From positions 3,922,501 through 3,986,500 of the forward strand of contig NZ_CP116304.1 of assembly GCF_028010285.1 (NCBI RefSeq): a DNA stretch of 64,000 nucleotides, read 5' to 3'. Positions 35,635 through 44,630 of this stretch are shown piece after piece. Origin of the DNA: Pseudomonas sp. Q1-7 (GTDB lineage Bacteria; Pseudomonadota; Gammaproteobacteria; Pseudomonadales; Pseudomonadaceae). How positions within the stretch are numbered: position 1 is the stretch's first letter; each line of letters starts with the position of its first letter. Position numbers and translations under genes: made by a program. The notes below the pieces were generated by a model that was not told the DNA's origin, ran no database searches, and saw only the letters and a list, made by a program, of their open reading frames with translations.

Positions 35635-37089
35635 ATGGCCCTGCCGACCCTACGCATCATCGGCTTCCTCAACGGCATCTTCCTCATCACCCTGGCGGTC
35701 AGCATGGCCATTCCCATGCTGACCCTGGCGCTCTACGAGCGCACCGAGGACATCAACGCCTTCGTCTGGTCGAGCCTGATCACCTTCGTCGCCGGCCTGG
35801 CCCTGGTCATCCCCGGCCGGCCGGACCATGTCCACCTGCGCCCCCGCGACATGTACCTGCTGACGGTGTCCAGCTGGCTCGTCGTCTGCGTGTTCGCCGC
35901 CCTGCCCTTTCTCCTCACCCAGCACATCAGCTACACCGACGCCTGGTTCGAGAGCATGTCCGGCATCACCGCCACCGGCGCCACGGTGCTGAGCGGGCTG
36001 GACAGCATGTCGCCGGGCATCCTGATCTGGCGTTCGCTGCTGCATTGGCTGGGCGGCATCGGCTTCATCGGCATGGCGGTGGCGATCCTGCCGCTGCTGC
36101 GCATTGGTGGCATGCGCCTGTTCCAGACCGAGTCCTCGGACCGTTCGGACAAGGTCATGCCGCGCTCGCACATGGTGGCCAAGTACATCGTCGCCATCTA
36201 CATCGGCTTCACCCTGCTGGGCACGCTGGCCTTCTGGGCCGCCGGCATGAACCCGTTCGACGCGGTCAACCACGCCATGTCGGCCATCGCCACCGGCGGT
36301 TTCTCCACCTCCGACCAGTCCCTGGCCAAATGGCACCAGCCGGCGGTGCACTGGGTGGCGGTGCTGGTGATGATCCTCGGCAGCCTGCCCTTCATGCTCT
36401 ACGTGGCGGTGCTGCGCGGCAATCGCAAGGCGCTGACCCGGGATGAGCAGGTGCGGGGCTTCCTCGGTCTGCTGCTGGCCATCTGGCTGGTGCTCGGCAC
36501 CTGGTACTGGCTCACCACCGAGCTGCACTGGCTCGACGCCCTGCGCCACGTGGCGGTGAACACCACCTCCATCCTCACCACCACCGGTTTCGCCCTGGGC
36601 GACTACAGCCTGTGGGGCAACTTCTCGCTGATGCTGTTCTTCTACCTGGGCTTCGTCGGCGGCTGCTCCGGCTCCACCGCCGGCGGTATCAAGATCTTCC
36701 GTTTCCAGGTGGCCTACATCCTGCTCAAGGCCAACCTCACCCAACTGGTACACCCGCGCGCGGTGATCAAGCAGACCTACAACAGCCACCGCCTGGATGA
36801 AGACATCGTCCGCTCGATCCTGACGTTCTCGTTCTTCTTCACCATCATCATCTGCGCCATAGCCCTGGGGCTGTCGCTGATGGGGCTGGACTGGATCACC
36901 GCCCTCACCGGCGCCGCTTCCACGGTGTCCGGCGTGGGGCCGGGCCTGGGCGAGATCATCGGCCCGGCCGGCAACTTCTCCAGCCTGCCGGACGGCGCCA
37001 AGTGGCTGCTCACCCTCGGCATGCTCCTGGGCCGCCTGGAAATCCTCACCGTGCTGGTGCTGCTGACGCCCTATTTCTGGCGGCATTGA
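35635..37089 (+). CDS. trkH: TrkH-family potassium uptake protein, second of a tandem pair
   Basis: 484 aa, exactly the length of the first copy and alignable to it without gaps in the parts compared. Selectivity loops are GITATGATVL, IATGGFSTSD, LTTTGFALGD and SGVGPGLG; compared with the first copy the fourth loop has Ser-Gly instead of Cys-Asn before VGPG. The duplication is therefore old enough to have changed around the pore. The two copies may differ in affinity or regulation, as reported for TrkH/TrkI in Halomonas; this is inference. Confidence 0.93.
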   Translation: MALPTLRIIGFLNGIFLITLAVSMAIPMLTLALYERTEDINAFVWSSLITFVAGLALVIPGRPDHVHLRPRDMYLLTVSSWLVVCVFAALPFLLTQHISYTDAWFESMSGITATGATVLSGLDSMSPGILIWRSLLHWLGGIGFIGMAVAILPLLRIGGMRLFQTESSDRSDKVMPRSHMVAKYIVAIYIGFTLLGTLAFWAAGMNPFDAVNHAMSAIATGGFSTSDQSLAKWHQPAVHWVAVLVMILGSLPFMLYVAVLRGNRKALTRDEQVRGFLGLLLAIWLVLGTWYWLTTELHWLDALRHVAVNTTSILTTTGFALGDYSLWGNFSLMLFFYLGFVGGCSGSTAGGIKIFRFQVAYILLKANLTQLVHPRAVIKQTYNSHRLDEDIVRSILTFSFFFTIIICAIALGLSLMGLDWITALTGAASTVSGVGPGLGEIIGPAGNFSSLPDGAKWLLTLGMLLGRLEILTVLVLLTPYFWRH

Positions 37090-37114
37090 GGCGCGGCGGC
37101 GTTCATTCGCCGGG

Positions 37115-37195
37115 TGGGAGCGATTTCAATCGCGAAGCAGGCCGCCGGCCTGCCCTCAGGTCACATCCCATCGCGAATGAATTCGCGCCTACAAC
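37115..37195. repeat. REP-type repeat pair (REPIN-like)
   Basis: Two inverted REP-like units: GGAGCGATTTCAATCGCGAA on the left and ATCGCGAATGAATTCGCGCC on the right, with a GC-rich spacer containing GCCGCCGGCC. This is the common Pseudomonas REP pattern. Its right edge overlaps the stop codon (37189-37191) of the AraC gene, so the repeat sits between convergent genes and may help termination. Confidence 0.75.
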
Positions 37196-38190
37196 TGCGC
37201 GCGGTACTCCCCGGGCGTGCTGTCGAACCAGCGGCGGAAGGCACGGAAGAAGTTGCTCGGATCGGCGAAGCCCAGCAGGTAGGCGATCTCCAGCAGGGTC
37301 AGCCCCGGCTGCGCCAGGTACTGCTCGGCCAGCTCGCGGCGCGTGTCGTCCAGCAGTTGCTGGAAACTCACCCCCTCTTCCTGCAGGCGTCGTTGCAGGG
37401 TGCGCTGCGACAGGTGCATCAGACTGGCCACCACTTCGCGCTTGGGCTCGCCCTGGGGTAGCAGGCGGCACAGCACCTGACGCACCTGATGGGTGACGCG
37501 GGTGCCGGAGAAACGCGCCAGGTAGTCACCGGCGAAACGGTCGTGCAGTTGCGCCAGGGATTCGTTGGCGGTAGGCAGCGGCGCCTCCATGTCGGCGCGA
37601 CCGAACAGCAAGGCGCAATGCTCGGCGTTGAAGCGCAGCGGCGCCTGGAAGACCTGGCGATAGGGTTCAACGTCGGCCGGTGGCGGCCCCTGGAAGCGAA
37701 TTTCCAGCGGGTTGATCGGGCGTCCCGTCATCCAGCGGCAGAATGCCAGGCAATAGGCCATGGACGCCTCGGCGCTCTGCCGGGCCGGTGGCAGCCGGTC
37801 ACCATGAATGGACAGGCGCAGCTCGTACCCTTCGGGTTTGGCGCAGAAGCTCAGGTCGGAGCCCTCGGCGATGATCCGCTGGTAGCGCACCAGGCGCGCG
37901 AAGCCTTCCTTCAGGCTGCGGCTGGACATCAGCGCATAGCCCACCACATGGAAGGACGCCGGGCGCACCACCTTGGCCATGTTCAGGCCGATGGCCGGGT
38001 TGCCGGACAGCTCGACGGCACGCAGCCACAGGCGGGTCATGCCGTCCTGGGGAAAGCGGGCATCGGGATCGTTCAGGGCCTGGTAGTCGAGACCGAGCTC
38101 GGGAAACAGATTGCGGCAATCCACGCCACCCATTTCCAGGGCCTGGACGATTCCCAGGGCCCAACTCGAAGAAGTCGTGCGTTCGCTCAT
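37189..38190 (-). CDS. AraC-family regulator with arabinose-binding-type N-terminal domain
   Basis: 333 aa. The N-terminal ligand/dimerisation domain (about 20-205, ELSGNPAIGLNMAKVVRPASF and YALMSSRSLKEGFARLVRYQ) is of the OruR/ArgR-like AraC subgroup. The C-terminal double HTH (about 235-330) has LHLSQRTLQRRLQEEGVSFQ-like spacing and ends EIAYLLGFADPSNFFRAFRRW. Its target genes are not evident; the Mpo1-like gene is divergent from it. Overlaps a REP repeat at its 3' end. Confidence 0.9.
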   Translation of the reverse strand: MSERTTSSSWALGIVQALEMGGVDCRNLFPELGLDYQALNDPDARFPQDGMTRLWLRAVELSGNPAIGLNMAKVVRPASFHVVGYALMSSRSLKEGFARLVRYQRIIAEGSDLSFCAKPEGYELRLSIHGDRLPPARQSAEASMAYCLAFCRWMTGRPINPLEIRFQGPPPADVEPYRQVFQAPLRFNAEHCALLFGRADMEAPLPTANESLAQLHDRFAGDYLARFSGTRVTHQVRQVLCRLLPQGEPKREVVASLMHLSQRTLQRRLQEEGVSFQQLLDDTRRELAEQYLAQPGLTLLEIAYLLGFADPSNFFRAFRRWFDSTPGEYRAQL

Positions 38191-38332
38191 GGCGCCTTCT
38201 TGTTCTGCAGTTCAAGGCAACCGCCCGCGGGCGGAGTGCCGGCAAGGATACTAAAGTGGCGCCCATTGTCACTGGCCCTCGAAGACACCCGTCCTACACT
38301 CCTTCCTACAACAAGAATCTGGAGCAGCCGCC

Positions 38333-38650
38333 ATGTCCGCCGAGTCCACCCATCGCTTCCAAAGCTTCGCCGAGTTCTACCCCTACTACCTGCAGGAGCA
38401 CAGCAACGACACCTGCCGCCGCCTGCACTACGTGGGCAGCCTGCTGGTGCTGGGCATCCTCGGCTATGCCCTGGCCACCCAGCAGTGGCTCTGGCTGCTG
38501 GCCCTGCCCTTCGCCGGCTATGGCTTCGCCTGGGTCGGCCACTTCGCCTTCGAGAAGAACAAGCCGGCGACTTTCAAGTACCCGCTCTACAGCTTCATCG
38601 GCGACTGGGTGATGCTCAAGGACGCCTTCACCGGCCGCATCCGCTTCTGA
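38333..38650 (+). CDS. Mpo1-like (DUF962) membrane protein
   Basis: 105 aa. It begins with a short polar stretch (HRFQSFAEFYPYYLQEHSN), then conserved histidines (RRLHYVGS, WVGHFAFEKNKPATF) and two hydrophobic segments between them (about 35-70). Yeast Mpo1, of the same family, is an Fe-dependent dioxygenase of 2-hydroxy fatty acids; the His pattern is kept here. ATG 38333 is supported by GGAGCAG. Divergent from an AraC regulator. Confidence 0.85.
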   Translation: MSAESTHRFQSFAEFYPYYLQEHSNDTCRRLHYVGSLLVLGILGYALATQQWLWLLALPFAGYGFAWVGHFAFEKNKPATFKYPLYSFIGDWVMLKDAFTGRIRF

Positions 38651-38797
38651 GCCCCTCCGGCGGGACCGGCGCCAACTGGCCGTCGGTCCGTCGCTTGGTT
38701 ATGATCCCGCATCAGCCCAAGTCATGGCCCGGGCCTTGCAGCATTCATCGAATGCCGTGACTCGGCGTCAAGAAAGCAGCAGGGACAGACCCAAGCC

Positions 38798-40171
38798 ATG
38801 AAGCCCGCCATGCTCGACCCTTCCACCGCCACCCCCGTGCTGCGCGAATACTATTCCCGGATACTCGCCTACATGACCGTCGCGGCCAGCATCGCCGCCG
38901 GCACCTACGTCCAGCACTTCAGCCTGGACATCCTCTGGATGGTTCCCTACGCCCTGCTCTACCCGCACCTGGCCCACCACCTGAGCCTGCGTTTCCCGGG
39001 GCAACGCACCGACCAGATCCTGCTCGGCGTCGACACCTTCCATGCCGGCGCCGCCGTCGTCCTGCTGGGCTTCTCGGTAGTCCCGACGTCGATGGTCCTG
39101 CTGACACTGTGCTTCAGCGCCATGCTCCTCGGCGGCCTGCGCAAGATGAGCCTGGTCCTGGCCGGTTTCCTGGCCAGCCTGGCGGCCGTCGGCCTGGCCC
39201 TGCGGCCCGAGTTCAAGGGCGGCTCCCCGGCCCTGGTGGCCCTGGTCAGCGTGCTCTTCACCGCCCTGTACATCTGCATCACCGCCTTTTTCGTACACCA
39301 GCAGGGCATGCGCCTGGCGCAGGCTCGCAGCGAGATCAAGCGCGAACAGGAAAAGGCCGCGCGCCTGGCGCGCAACCTGGCCAAATACCTGTCGCCCCAG
39401 GTCTGGGAAATGATCTTCAGCGGCAAGAAGAGCGTGCGCCTGGAAACTCAGCGCAAGAAGCTCAGCGTGTTCTTCTCCGACATCAAGGGCTTCACCGAGC
39501 TGTCCGAGGAGCTGGAAGCCGAAGCCCTGACCGACCTGCTCAACAACTACCTCAACGACATGTCGAAGATCGCCCTGAAATACGGCGGCACCATCGACAA
39601 GTTCGTCGGCGACAGCGTCATGGTGTTCTTCGGCGACCCGGCCACCCAGGGCGCCAAGAAGGACGCCGTGGCGGCCGTGTCCATGGCGGTGGCCATGCGC
39701 AAGCACATGAAGGTGCTGCGCCAGCAGTGGCGCGCCCAGGGCATTACCAAGTCGCTGGAAATCCGCATGGGCATCAACACCGGCTACTGCACCGTCGGCA
39801 ATTTCGGCGCCGACACGCGCATGGACTACACCATCATCGGCCGCGAAGTGAACCTGGCCAGCCGCCTGGAAACCGCCTCCGACGCCGGGGAAATCCTCAT
39901 CTCCCACGAGACCTACTCGCTGGTGAAGGACGTGATCATGTGCCGCGACAAGGGCCAGATCAACGTCAAGGGCTTCACCCGGCCGGTGCAGATCTACCAG
40001 GTGGTGGACTTCCGCCGCGACCTGGGGGCCGCCTCCAGTTACGTCGAGCACGAACTGCCCGGCTTCTCCATGTACCTGGATACCAACAGCATCCAGAACT
40101 ACGACAAAGCGAAAGTCATCCAGGCATTGCAGCAGGCTGCCGAGAAGCTGCGGGACAAGATCATCCCCTGA
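38798..40171 (+). CDS. cyaB: class III adenylate cyclase CyaB (MASE2 domain)
   Basis: 457 aa, inner membrane. N-terminal MASE2 sensor with several membrane helices (about 20-165) and a short linker (about 170-195, basic). The cyclase catalytic domain (about 210-400) has FFSDIKGFTELSE with the metal Asp, KFVGDSVMVFFGDP, and GINTGYCTVGNFG. In P. aeruginosa CyaB makes most cAMP for Vfr and virulence control. The C-terminal extension (about 400-457) is as in that protein. Its stop overlaps that of the convergent glycosyltransferase by 11 bp. Confidence 0.93.
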   Translation: MKPAMLDPSTATPVLREYYSRILAYMTVAASIAAGTYVQHFSLDILWMVPYALLYPHLAHHLSLRFPGQRTDQILLGVDTFHAGAAVVLLGFSVVPTSMVLLTLCFSAMLLGGLRKMSLVLAGFLASLAAVGLALRPEFKGGSPALVALVSVLFTALYICITAFFVHQQGMRLAQARSEIKREQEKAARLARNLAKYLSPQVWEMIFSGKKSVRLETQRKKLSVFFSDIKGFTELSEELEAEALTDLLNNYLNDMSKIALKYGGTIDKFVGDSVMVFFGDPATQGAKKDAVAAVSMAVAMRKHMKVLRQQWRAQGITKSLEIRMGINTGYCTVGNFGADTRMDYTIIGREVNLASRLETASDAGEILISHETYSLVKDVIMCRDKGQINVKGFTRPVQIYQVVDFRRDLGAASSYVEHELPGFSMYLDTNSIQNYDKAKVIQALQQAAEKLRDKIIP

Positions 40172-41210
40172 TCGTGATGGGGTCGGATTCCTGTGGGGAG
40201 AGCGCCACACACCTCTCCCCGTCCAACAACGGCTGGCACGCCAGGAACTCCAGTGCCGAGGCGCGCCAGGACAGCTGCCCCGCCAGCTCCGCACACCGCT
40301 CCCGGTCCAGTTCCAGCGCCGCCAGGCAGGCGCTTCGCAGGTCCTGGTCCAGGCAGCCGGTAACCCCCGGCTCCAGCACATCCAGCGGCCCGGCCACGGG
40401 AAAGGCCGCCACCGGCGTGCCGCAGGCCAGGGCTTCGAGCATCACCAGGCCGTAGGTATCGGTCAGCGAGGGGAACACCAGCACACTGGCCTGGGCGTAG
40501 AACCGCGCCAGCTCCTCGCCCTGGCGATAGCCGAAGAAGCGCGTCCGGGGATAGCGCGCTTCCAGCGCCTCCCGCAGCGGGCCATCGCCCACCACCCACT
40601 TCTCTCCCGGCAGATCCAGGCCAAGGAAGGCTTCCACGTTCTTCTCCGTGGCCAGTCGGCCGACGTAGAGGAACACCGGCCGTTCCGGCCGGGGCAGCGC
40701 CAGCGGACGGAACAGCGCCGTGTCCACACCCTTGCGCCACAGGTGGAGCCAGACCAAGCCGTGGCTGGCGAAGGTTTCGCGCATACGCTCGGTGGTCACC
40801 AGCACCGCCTGGCTGGGGCGGTGGAACAGGCGCAGGAAGGCGTAGCCCCACGACAGCGGCAGCCAGGGCCAGCGGCCGTGGACGTATTCGGGGAAGCGCG
40901 TGTGGATGGCGCTGGAAAAGGCCAGGCCGCGCTTGACCAGCCAGCGTCGCGCCGCCCAGCCGAGCGGGCCCTCGGTGGCCAGGTGCACGCAATCGGGCTG
41001 GAAGGCGTCGATCATCGGCCCCACGCGCCAGAGGTCCCAGGCCAGGGGGATTTCCGGGTAGCTCGGACAGGGGCGGCAACGGAAGCCCTGGGGCGAGAGC
41101 AGGCGCACCTGGTGGCCGAGGGCCTCCAGTTCGACCACCAGGTGCTGCAGGCTGGTGACCACGCCATTCACCTGGGGAAACCAGGCATCGCTGACGATCA
41201 GTATCCTCAT
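40161..41210 (-). CDS. GT4-family glycosyltransferase
   Basis: 349 aa, GT-B fold. It begins RILIVSDAWFPQVNGVVTSL, with GHQVRLLSPQGF; the C-terminal sugar-nucleotide domain has FLYVGRLATEKNVEAFL (about 195-211) and the EX7E-type region SLTDTYGLVMLEALACGTPV. Possible glycolipid mannosyl- or glucosyltransferase; the acceptor is unknown. ATG 41210 overlaps the phosphoesterase stop (ATGA), so both are coupled. Confidence 0.9.
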   Translation of the reverse strand: MRILIVSDAWFPQVNGVVTSLQHLVVELEALGHQVRLLSPQGFRCRPCPSYPEIPLAWDLWRVGPMIDAFQPDCVHLATEGPLGWAARRWLVKRGLAFSSAIHTRFPEYVHGRWPWLPLSWGYAFLRLFHRPSQAVLVTTERMRETFASHGLVWLHLWRKGVDTALFRPLALPRPERPVFLYVGRLATEKNVEAFLGLDLPGEKWVVGDGPLREALEARYPRTRFFGYRQGEELARFYAQASVLVFPSLTDTYGLVMLEALACGTPVAAFPVAGPLDVLEPGVTGCLDQDLRSACLAALELDRERCAELAGQLSWRASALEFLACQPLLDGERCVALSPQESDPITIRG

Positions 41211-42040
41211 GCCGCCGGCTCGACCAGCTCCACGGCGCGGGCCTCCAGCTCCCGCGCCTGGGCCTCGGCCAGGCGATAGAGTTCGATGCTGCCGTCCCAG
41301 TGCTCGATCAGCGCCGTGCAGGACTCCACCCAGTCGCCACAGTTGAGGTAGTCCACCTCGCCCACCTTGCGAATTTCCGCGTGGTGGATGTGGCCGCAGA
41401 CCACGCCATCCAGGCCGCGCTTGACGCATTCGTGGGCGATGGCTTCCTCGAAGTCGCTGATGAAGTTCACCGCGGTCTTCACTTTGTGCTTGAGGTAGGC
41501 CGACAGCGACCAGTAGCCGTAGCCCCAGCGCTCGCGCCAGTGGTTGAGCCAGCGGTTGAGGGTCAGGGTGAACTCGTAGGCCGAGTCGCCGAGGAAAGCC
41601 AGCCACTTGTGGTAGCGCGTGATCACGTCGAACTGGTCGCCGTGGATCACCAGCAGGCGGCGGCCGTCGGCGGTTTCGTGCACCGCCTCGTCCACCAGCT
41701 GGATGTTGCCCAGCATCAACGCCGAGTAACGGCGCAGGAATTCGTCGTGGTTACCGGTGACGTAGATCACCTCGGTGCCGCGCTTGCTCATGGTCAGCAG
41801 GCGGCGGATCACGTTGGTGTGCGCCTGCGGCCAGTAGATGCCGCCGCGCAGTTTCCAGCCGTCGATGATGTCGCCCACCAGATAGATGCGGTCGGCGTGG
41901 TACTGCTTGAGGAAGCGCGCCAGGTGCTCGGCCTGGCAGTCGCGGGTGCCCAGGTGGACGTCGGAAATCCACAGGGTGCGCACGCGCTGCTTGCGTGGCT
42001 TGGTCTTGGTGGCGGGTTCCAGGCGTTCGACGCTGCTCAT
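41207..42040 (-). CDS. UDP-2,3-diacylglucosamine diphosphatase-like metallophosphoesterase
   Basis: 277 aa calcineurin-like phosphoesterase. Metal motifs: WISDVHLGTRD (about 20-30), VGDIIDGW (about 52-59), TGNHDEFLRR (about 91-100), VIHGDQFD (about 130-137) and VCGHIHHAEI (about 204-213). Related to LpxH but broader; members of this second family are found beside glycosyltransferases. The start at 42040 follows GGAGGT. Probably acts on the same glycolipid pathway as the coupled glycosyltransferase; the substrate is inferred. Confidence 0.88.
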   Translation of the reverse strand: MSSVERLEPATKTKPRKQRVRTLWISDVHLGTRDCQAEHLARFLKQYHADRIYLVGDIIDGWKLRGGIYWPQAHTNVIRRLLTMSKRGTEVIYVTGNHDEFLRRYSALMLGNIQLVDEAVHETADGRRLLVIHGDQFDVITRYHKWLAFLGDSAYEFTLTLNRWLNHWRERWGYGYWSLSAYLKHKVKTAVNFISDFEEAIAHECVKRGLDGVVCGHIHHAEIRKVGEVDYLNCGDWVESCTALIEHWDGSIELYRLAEAQARELEARAVELVEPAA

Positions 42041-42174
42041 GGGCGACCTCCGGCGGGGTTTCGCCGATGGTGGCCCCTGGCGGTGACCCGGATATGAACG
42101 GCTGGTTGCAGGCCTGTGACAACGCAGCCCGCGCGACAAGGAGTAGAATGGCGGCCTGCCCCGAGGTAAGCGCC

Positions 42175-42927
42175 ATGCATCCGATCCTGTCCCTGCGCCA
42201 GTACAACCACGACCTGTTGGTTCACAGCCACCGCCATGCGCAGTTGGTATTCGGCCTCAACGGCCGCCTGGACTTCGAGGTGGATGGTCTTGGCGCGCGG
42301 GTGGAGCGGCAGACCCTGGCGGTGGTGCCGCCGGAAGCGCAGCACGCCTGCGGCAGCCCCGGTGGCAGCCTGTGCCTGGTGGTGGATGTGCCAGACGACG
42401 ACTGGCTGCGCCACACCCTTGGCCGTCACTTCGATGCCGGACGACGCCTGCTGGATCGCCCCGGCGCGCTGAACCTGAATCCGGCGCAAAGCCAACTGGT
42501 CAGTTGGATCGCCGCCAGCCCCCTGGCCGACGAAGTGATCGCCGGACAGTCCGCCGGCCTGCTGCTGGCCAGCCTGGCCGCGCCCGGCGCGCCGGTACGG
42601 GACAATGGCGCCCTGCCCCTGGCCGCGCTGGATGCCCATATCGACCAGCACGCCGCCCACCCGCTGCAGGTGGTGGACCTGGCGCGCCTTTGTGGCCTCT
42701 CGGCGGCGCGCTTCCATGCCCGCTTCCTCGCCGAAACCGGACAGACTCCCATGGACTACGTACGCGCCCGGCGCCTGCGCCTGGGCCGCCAGTTGCTGTT
42801 GGACACACGCCTGGCGGTGGGTGAGGTCGCCATGCGGGTCGGCTACAACTCCCAGAGCGCCTTCACCGTCGCCCTCTCCCGCGAGTTCGGCGTCACCCCC
42901 CGGGCCCTGCGCAGCCTCCGCGAGTAA
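42175..42927 (+). CDS. AraC-family transcriptional regulator
   Basis: 250 aa. Cupin-like N-terminus with HSHRHAQLVFGLNGRLDF (about 15-32), and C-terminal AraC HTH pair (about 155-248) with VAMRVGYNSQSAFTVALSREFG. ATG 42175 is chosen because TAGAAT at 42143-42148 looks like its -10, which makes the nearer upstream ATG (42148) unlikely. Divergent from the phosphoesterase/glycosyltransferase pair, a possible target. Confidence 0.88.
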   Translation: MHPILSLRQYNHDLLVHSHRHAQLVFGLNGRLDFEVDGLGARVERQTLAVVPPEAQHACGSPGGSLCLVVDVPDDDWLRHTLGRHFDAGRRLLDRPGALNLNPAQSQLVSWIAASPLADEVIAGQSAGLLLASLAAPGAPVRDNGALPLAALDAHIDQHAAHPLQVVDLARLCGLSAARFHARFLAETGQTPMDYVRARRLRLGRQLLLDTRLAVGEVAMRVGYNSQSAFTVALSREFGVTPRALRSLRE

Positions 42928-43009
42928 CGCGACAAAAGCCGCGAGCCTGCCGACAGACAAGCACTCCCGGGGCCACTAGACTGGCCCGACGATTTTCAGG
43001 GAGAACGCC

Positions 43010-43345
43010 ATGTCCACCATCGAATGGGACGATTTCCAACGTGTCGAGTTGCGCGTCGGCACCGTCCTCTCCGCCGCCCCCAATGCCAAGGCGATCAAGC
43101 CGGCCTATGTGCTGGAAGTGGACCTGGGCGAGCTCGGGGTGAAAACCTCCAGCGCGCAGATCACCGCCCACTATGGGGCGGAGGAGCTGGTTGGCCGCCA
43201 GGTGCTCTGCGTGTGCAACTTCGCCCCCAAGCGCATCGCCGGCATCCGCTCGGAAGTGCTGGTCACCGGCGTCCACGACGACGATAACAAGGTGGTGCTG
43301 GCCGGCTTCGACAAACCGCTGCCCAATGGGGCGCGTCTGGCATGA
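43010..43345 (+). CDS. tRNA-binding domain protein (CsaA/YgjH-like)
   Basis: 111 aa OB-fold of the C-terminal MetRS/EMAP tRNA-binding type. FQRVELRVGTVLSAAPN (about 9-25), ELVGRQVLCVCNFAPKRIAG (about 59-78) and SEVLVTGVHDDD. Likely binds tRNA or acts as a chaperone-like factor. The start follows GGGAGAA; the stop overlaps the DMT gene start (ATGA). Confidence 0.92.
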   Translation: MSTIEWDDFQRVELRVGTVLSAAPNAKAIKPAYVLEVDLGELGVKTSSAQITAHYGAEELVGRQVLCVCNFAPKRIAGIRSEVLVTGVHDDDNKVVLAGFDKPLPNGARLA

Positions 43346-44226
43346 AGGAACGTCACGCGCTGCTCGCGATCCACCTGGGCGCCCTGCTGTTCGGACTGTC
43401 GGGCATCTTCGGCAAGCTGGCCAACAGCGCGCCGATGGTCATCACCTTCGGTCGCGGACTGTTCGCCGTGATCGCCCTGGCGCTCTTCGCCCGGCTCATC
43501 GCCCGCGGTCGCAGCGCCACCCCGGGGGTTCGCCAACTGGGCATGCTGGCCCTCGGCGGCGTATTGCTGGGCACCCACTGGATCACCTTCTTCCATGCGG
43601 TGCAGGTGGCCGGCGTGGCCATCGCCACCCTCGGCTTCGCCAGCTTTCCGGCCTTCACCCTGCTGCTGGAGGGGCTGCTGTTCCGCGAACGCATCCGTGC
43701 GCAGGAAATCCTCATCGTCGGCCTGGTCAGCCTGGGCCTGGTGCTGGTGACGCCCAGCTTCGACTGGGGCAGCGAGGCCACCCAGGGGCTGCTTTCGGCC
43801 GTGCTCTCCGGCCTGCTGTTCTCCCTGCTGTCACTGCTCAACCGCGTCAGCGTCAAGGGGCTGGACCCGGTGAAGGCGGCGCTCTGCCAGAACCTCACCA
43901 TCGTGCTGTGCCTCGCGCCGTTCAGTTGGCCGCTGCTGCCCGAGGTCCAGGCCATGGACTGGTTCTGGATCGCCCTGCTCGGGGTGCTGTGCACGGGCCT
44001 GGCCCACAGCCTGTTCGTCGCCAGCCTGAAGGTGTTGAAGGCCCGCACCACGGCGGTGATCTTCGCCCTGGAACCGGTCTACGGCATCGCCTTCGCCTGG
44101 TGGCTGTTCAACGAACAGCCCGGCCCGCGCATGCTGGCTGGCGGCGCGCTGATCATCTTCGCCATCGCCCTGTCGGCCAGGAAGGGCGCTGCGGCACAGG
44201 AACGGCCGGCGACCGCCCAGGCCTGA
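43342..44226 (+). CDS. DMT-superfamily (EamA) transporter
   Basis: 294 aa, ten predicted membrane helices, two EamA repeats: LLFGLSGIFGKLANSAPMV (about 14-32) and LLFSLLSLLNRVSVKGLDPV (about 155-174), ending with ALEPVYGIAFAWWLFNEQP. An exporter of metabolites or amino acids; the substrate is unknown. Coupled to the tRNA-binding protein gene by a 4-nt overlap. Confidence 0.9.
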   Translation: MKERHALLAIHLGALLFGLSGIFGKLANSAPMVITFGRGLFAVIALALFARLIARGRSATPGVRQLGMLALGGVLLGTHWITFFHAVQVAGVAIATLGFASFPAFTLLLEGLLFRERIRAQEILIVGLVSLGLVLVTPSFDWGSEATQGLLSAVLSGLLFSLLSLLNRVSVKGLDPVKAALCQNLTIVLCLAPFSWPLLPEVQAMDWFWIALLGVLCTGLAHSLFVASLKVLKARTTAVIFALEPVYGIAFAWWLFNEQPGPRMLAGGALIIFAIALSARKGAAAQERPATAQA

Positions 44227-44274
44227 TCGAAGGATGGGAGGAGCGGAGTGCTCACCCCATCCTGCCGCCCCGTC

Positions 44275-44559
44275 TCAAGATCGGTCGTTGTGGCCCAGGT
44301 CCCGCGCGGGGTCGATCTGATCGCGCACCCGCTGCTTGAGCACCTTGGCCTCGGGGAAACCGCCATCGGCCTTGCGCTCCCAGATCTGCACGCCGTCGCA
44401 GGCGATGCGGAACACCCCACCGGTGCCGGGTTCCAGGCTGACCTTGCCGAGGTCGTCGCCGAAGGTGCTGAGCAACTCCTGGGCGAGCCAGGCGGCGCGC
44501 AGCAGCCACTGGCACTGGGTGCAATAGGTGATGACGATTTCAGGCTTGGCTGACGGCAT
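44275..44559 (-). CDS. SelT/SelW/SelH-type thioredoxin-like protein (Cys form)
   Basis: 94 aa. The redox motif CTQC (Cys13-Cys16, VITYCTQCQWLLRAAW) replaces the Sec-containing motif of mammalian SelW, and the fold is completed by STFGDDLGKVSLEPGTGGVF. The start is at 44559. It is convergent with the DMT gene and divergent from plpD; the plpD -10 lies beyond its start. A cytosolic redox or stress protein; partner unknown. Confidence 0.88.
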   Translation of the reverse strand: MPSAKPEIVITYCTQCQWLLRAAWLAQELLSTFGDDLGKVSLEPGTGGVFRIACDGVQIWERKADGGFPEAKVLKQRVRDQIDPARDLGHNDRS

Positions 44560-44587
44560 GGCGAGGCTCGGCGAAGGATAGGCGCCC

Positions 44588-44593
44588 TATAAT
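44588..44593 (+). promoter_or_regulatory. -10 element of plpD
   Basis: Perfect TATAAT, 38 bp before the plpD start. No good -35 at 17 bp. The 71-bp gap also contains the start of the divergent SelW-like gene. Confidence 0.5.
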
Positions 44594-44630
44594 AGCCGGC
44601 TTCCGCCCTCCGCCTGACCAGGGATGCGTT

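Noticed and set aside
42148-42174. upstream ATG for the AraC gene at 42148
   Set aside because: The TAGAAT just before it looks like the promoter -10, so translation should begin further down at 42175.
44275-44559. possible selenoprotein (SelW)
   Set aside because: The redox position is Cys (CTQC), with no in-frame TGA, and no SECIS-like structure was sought or needed.
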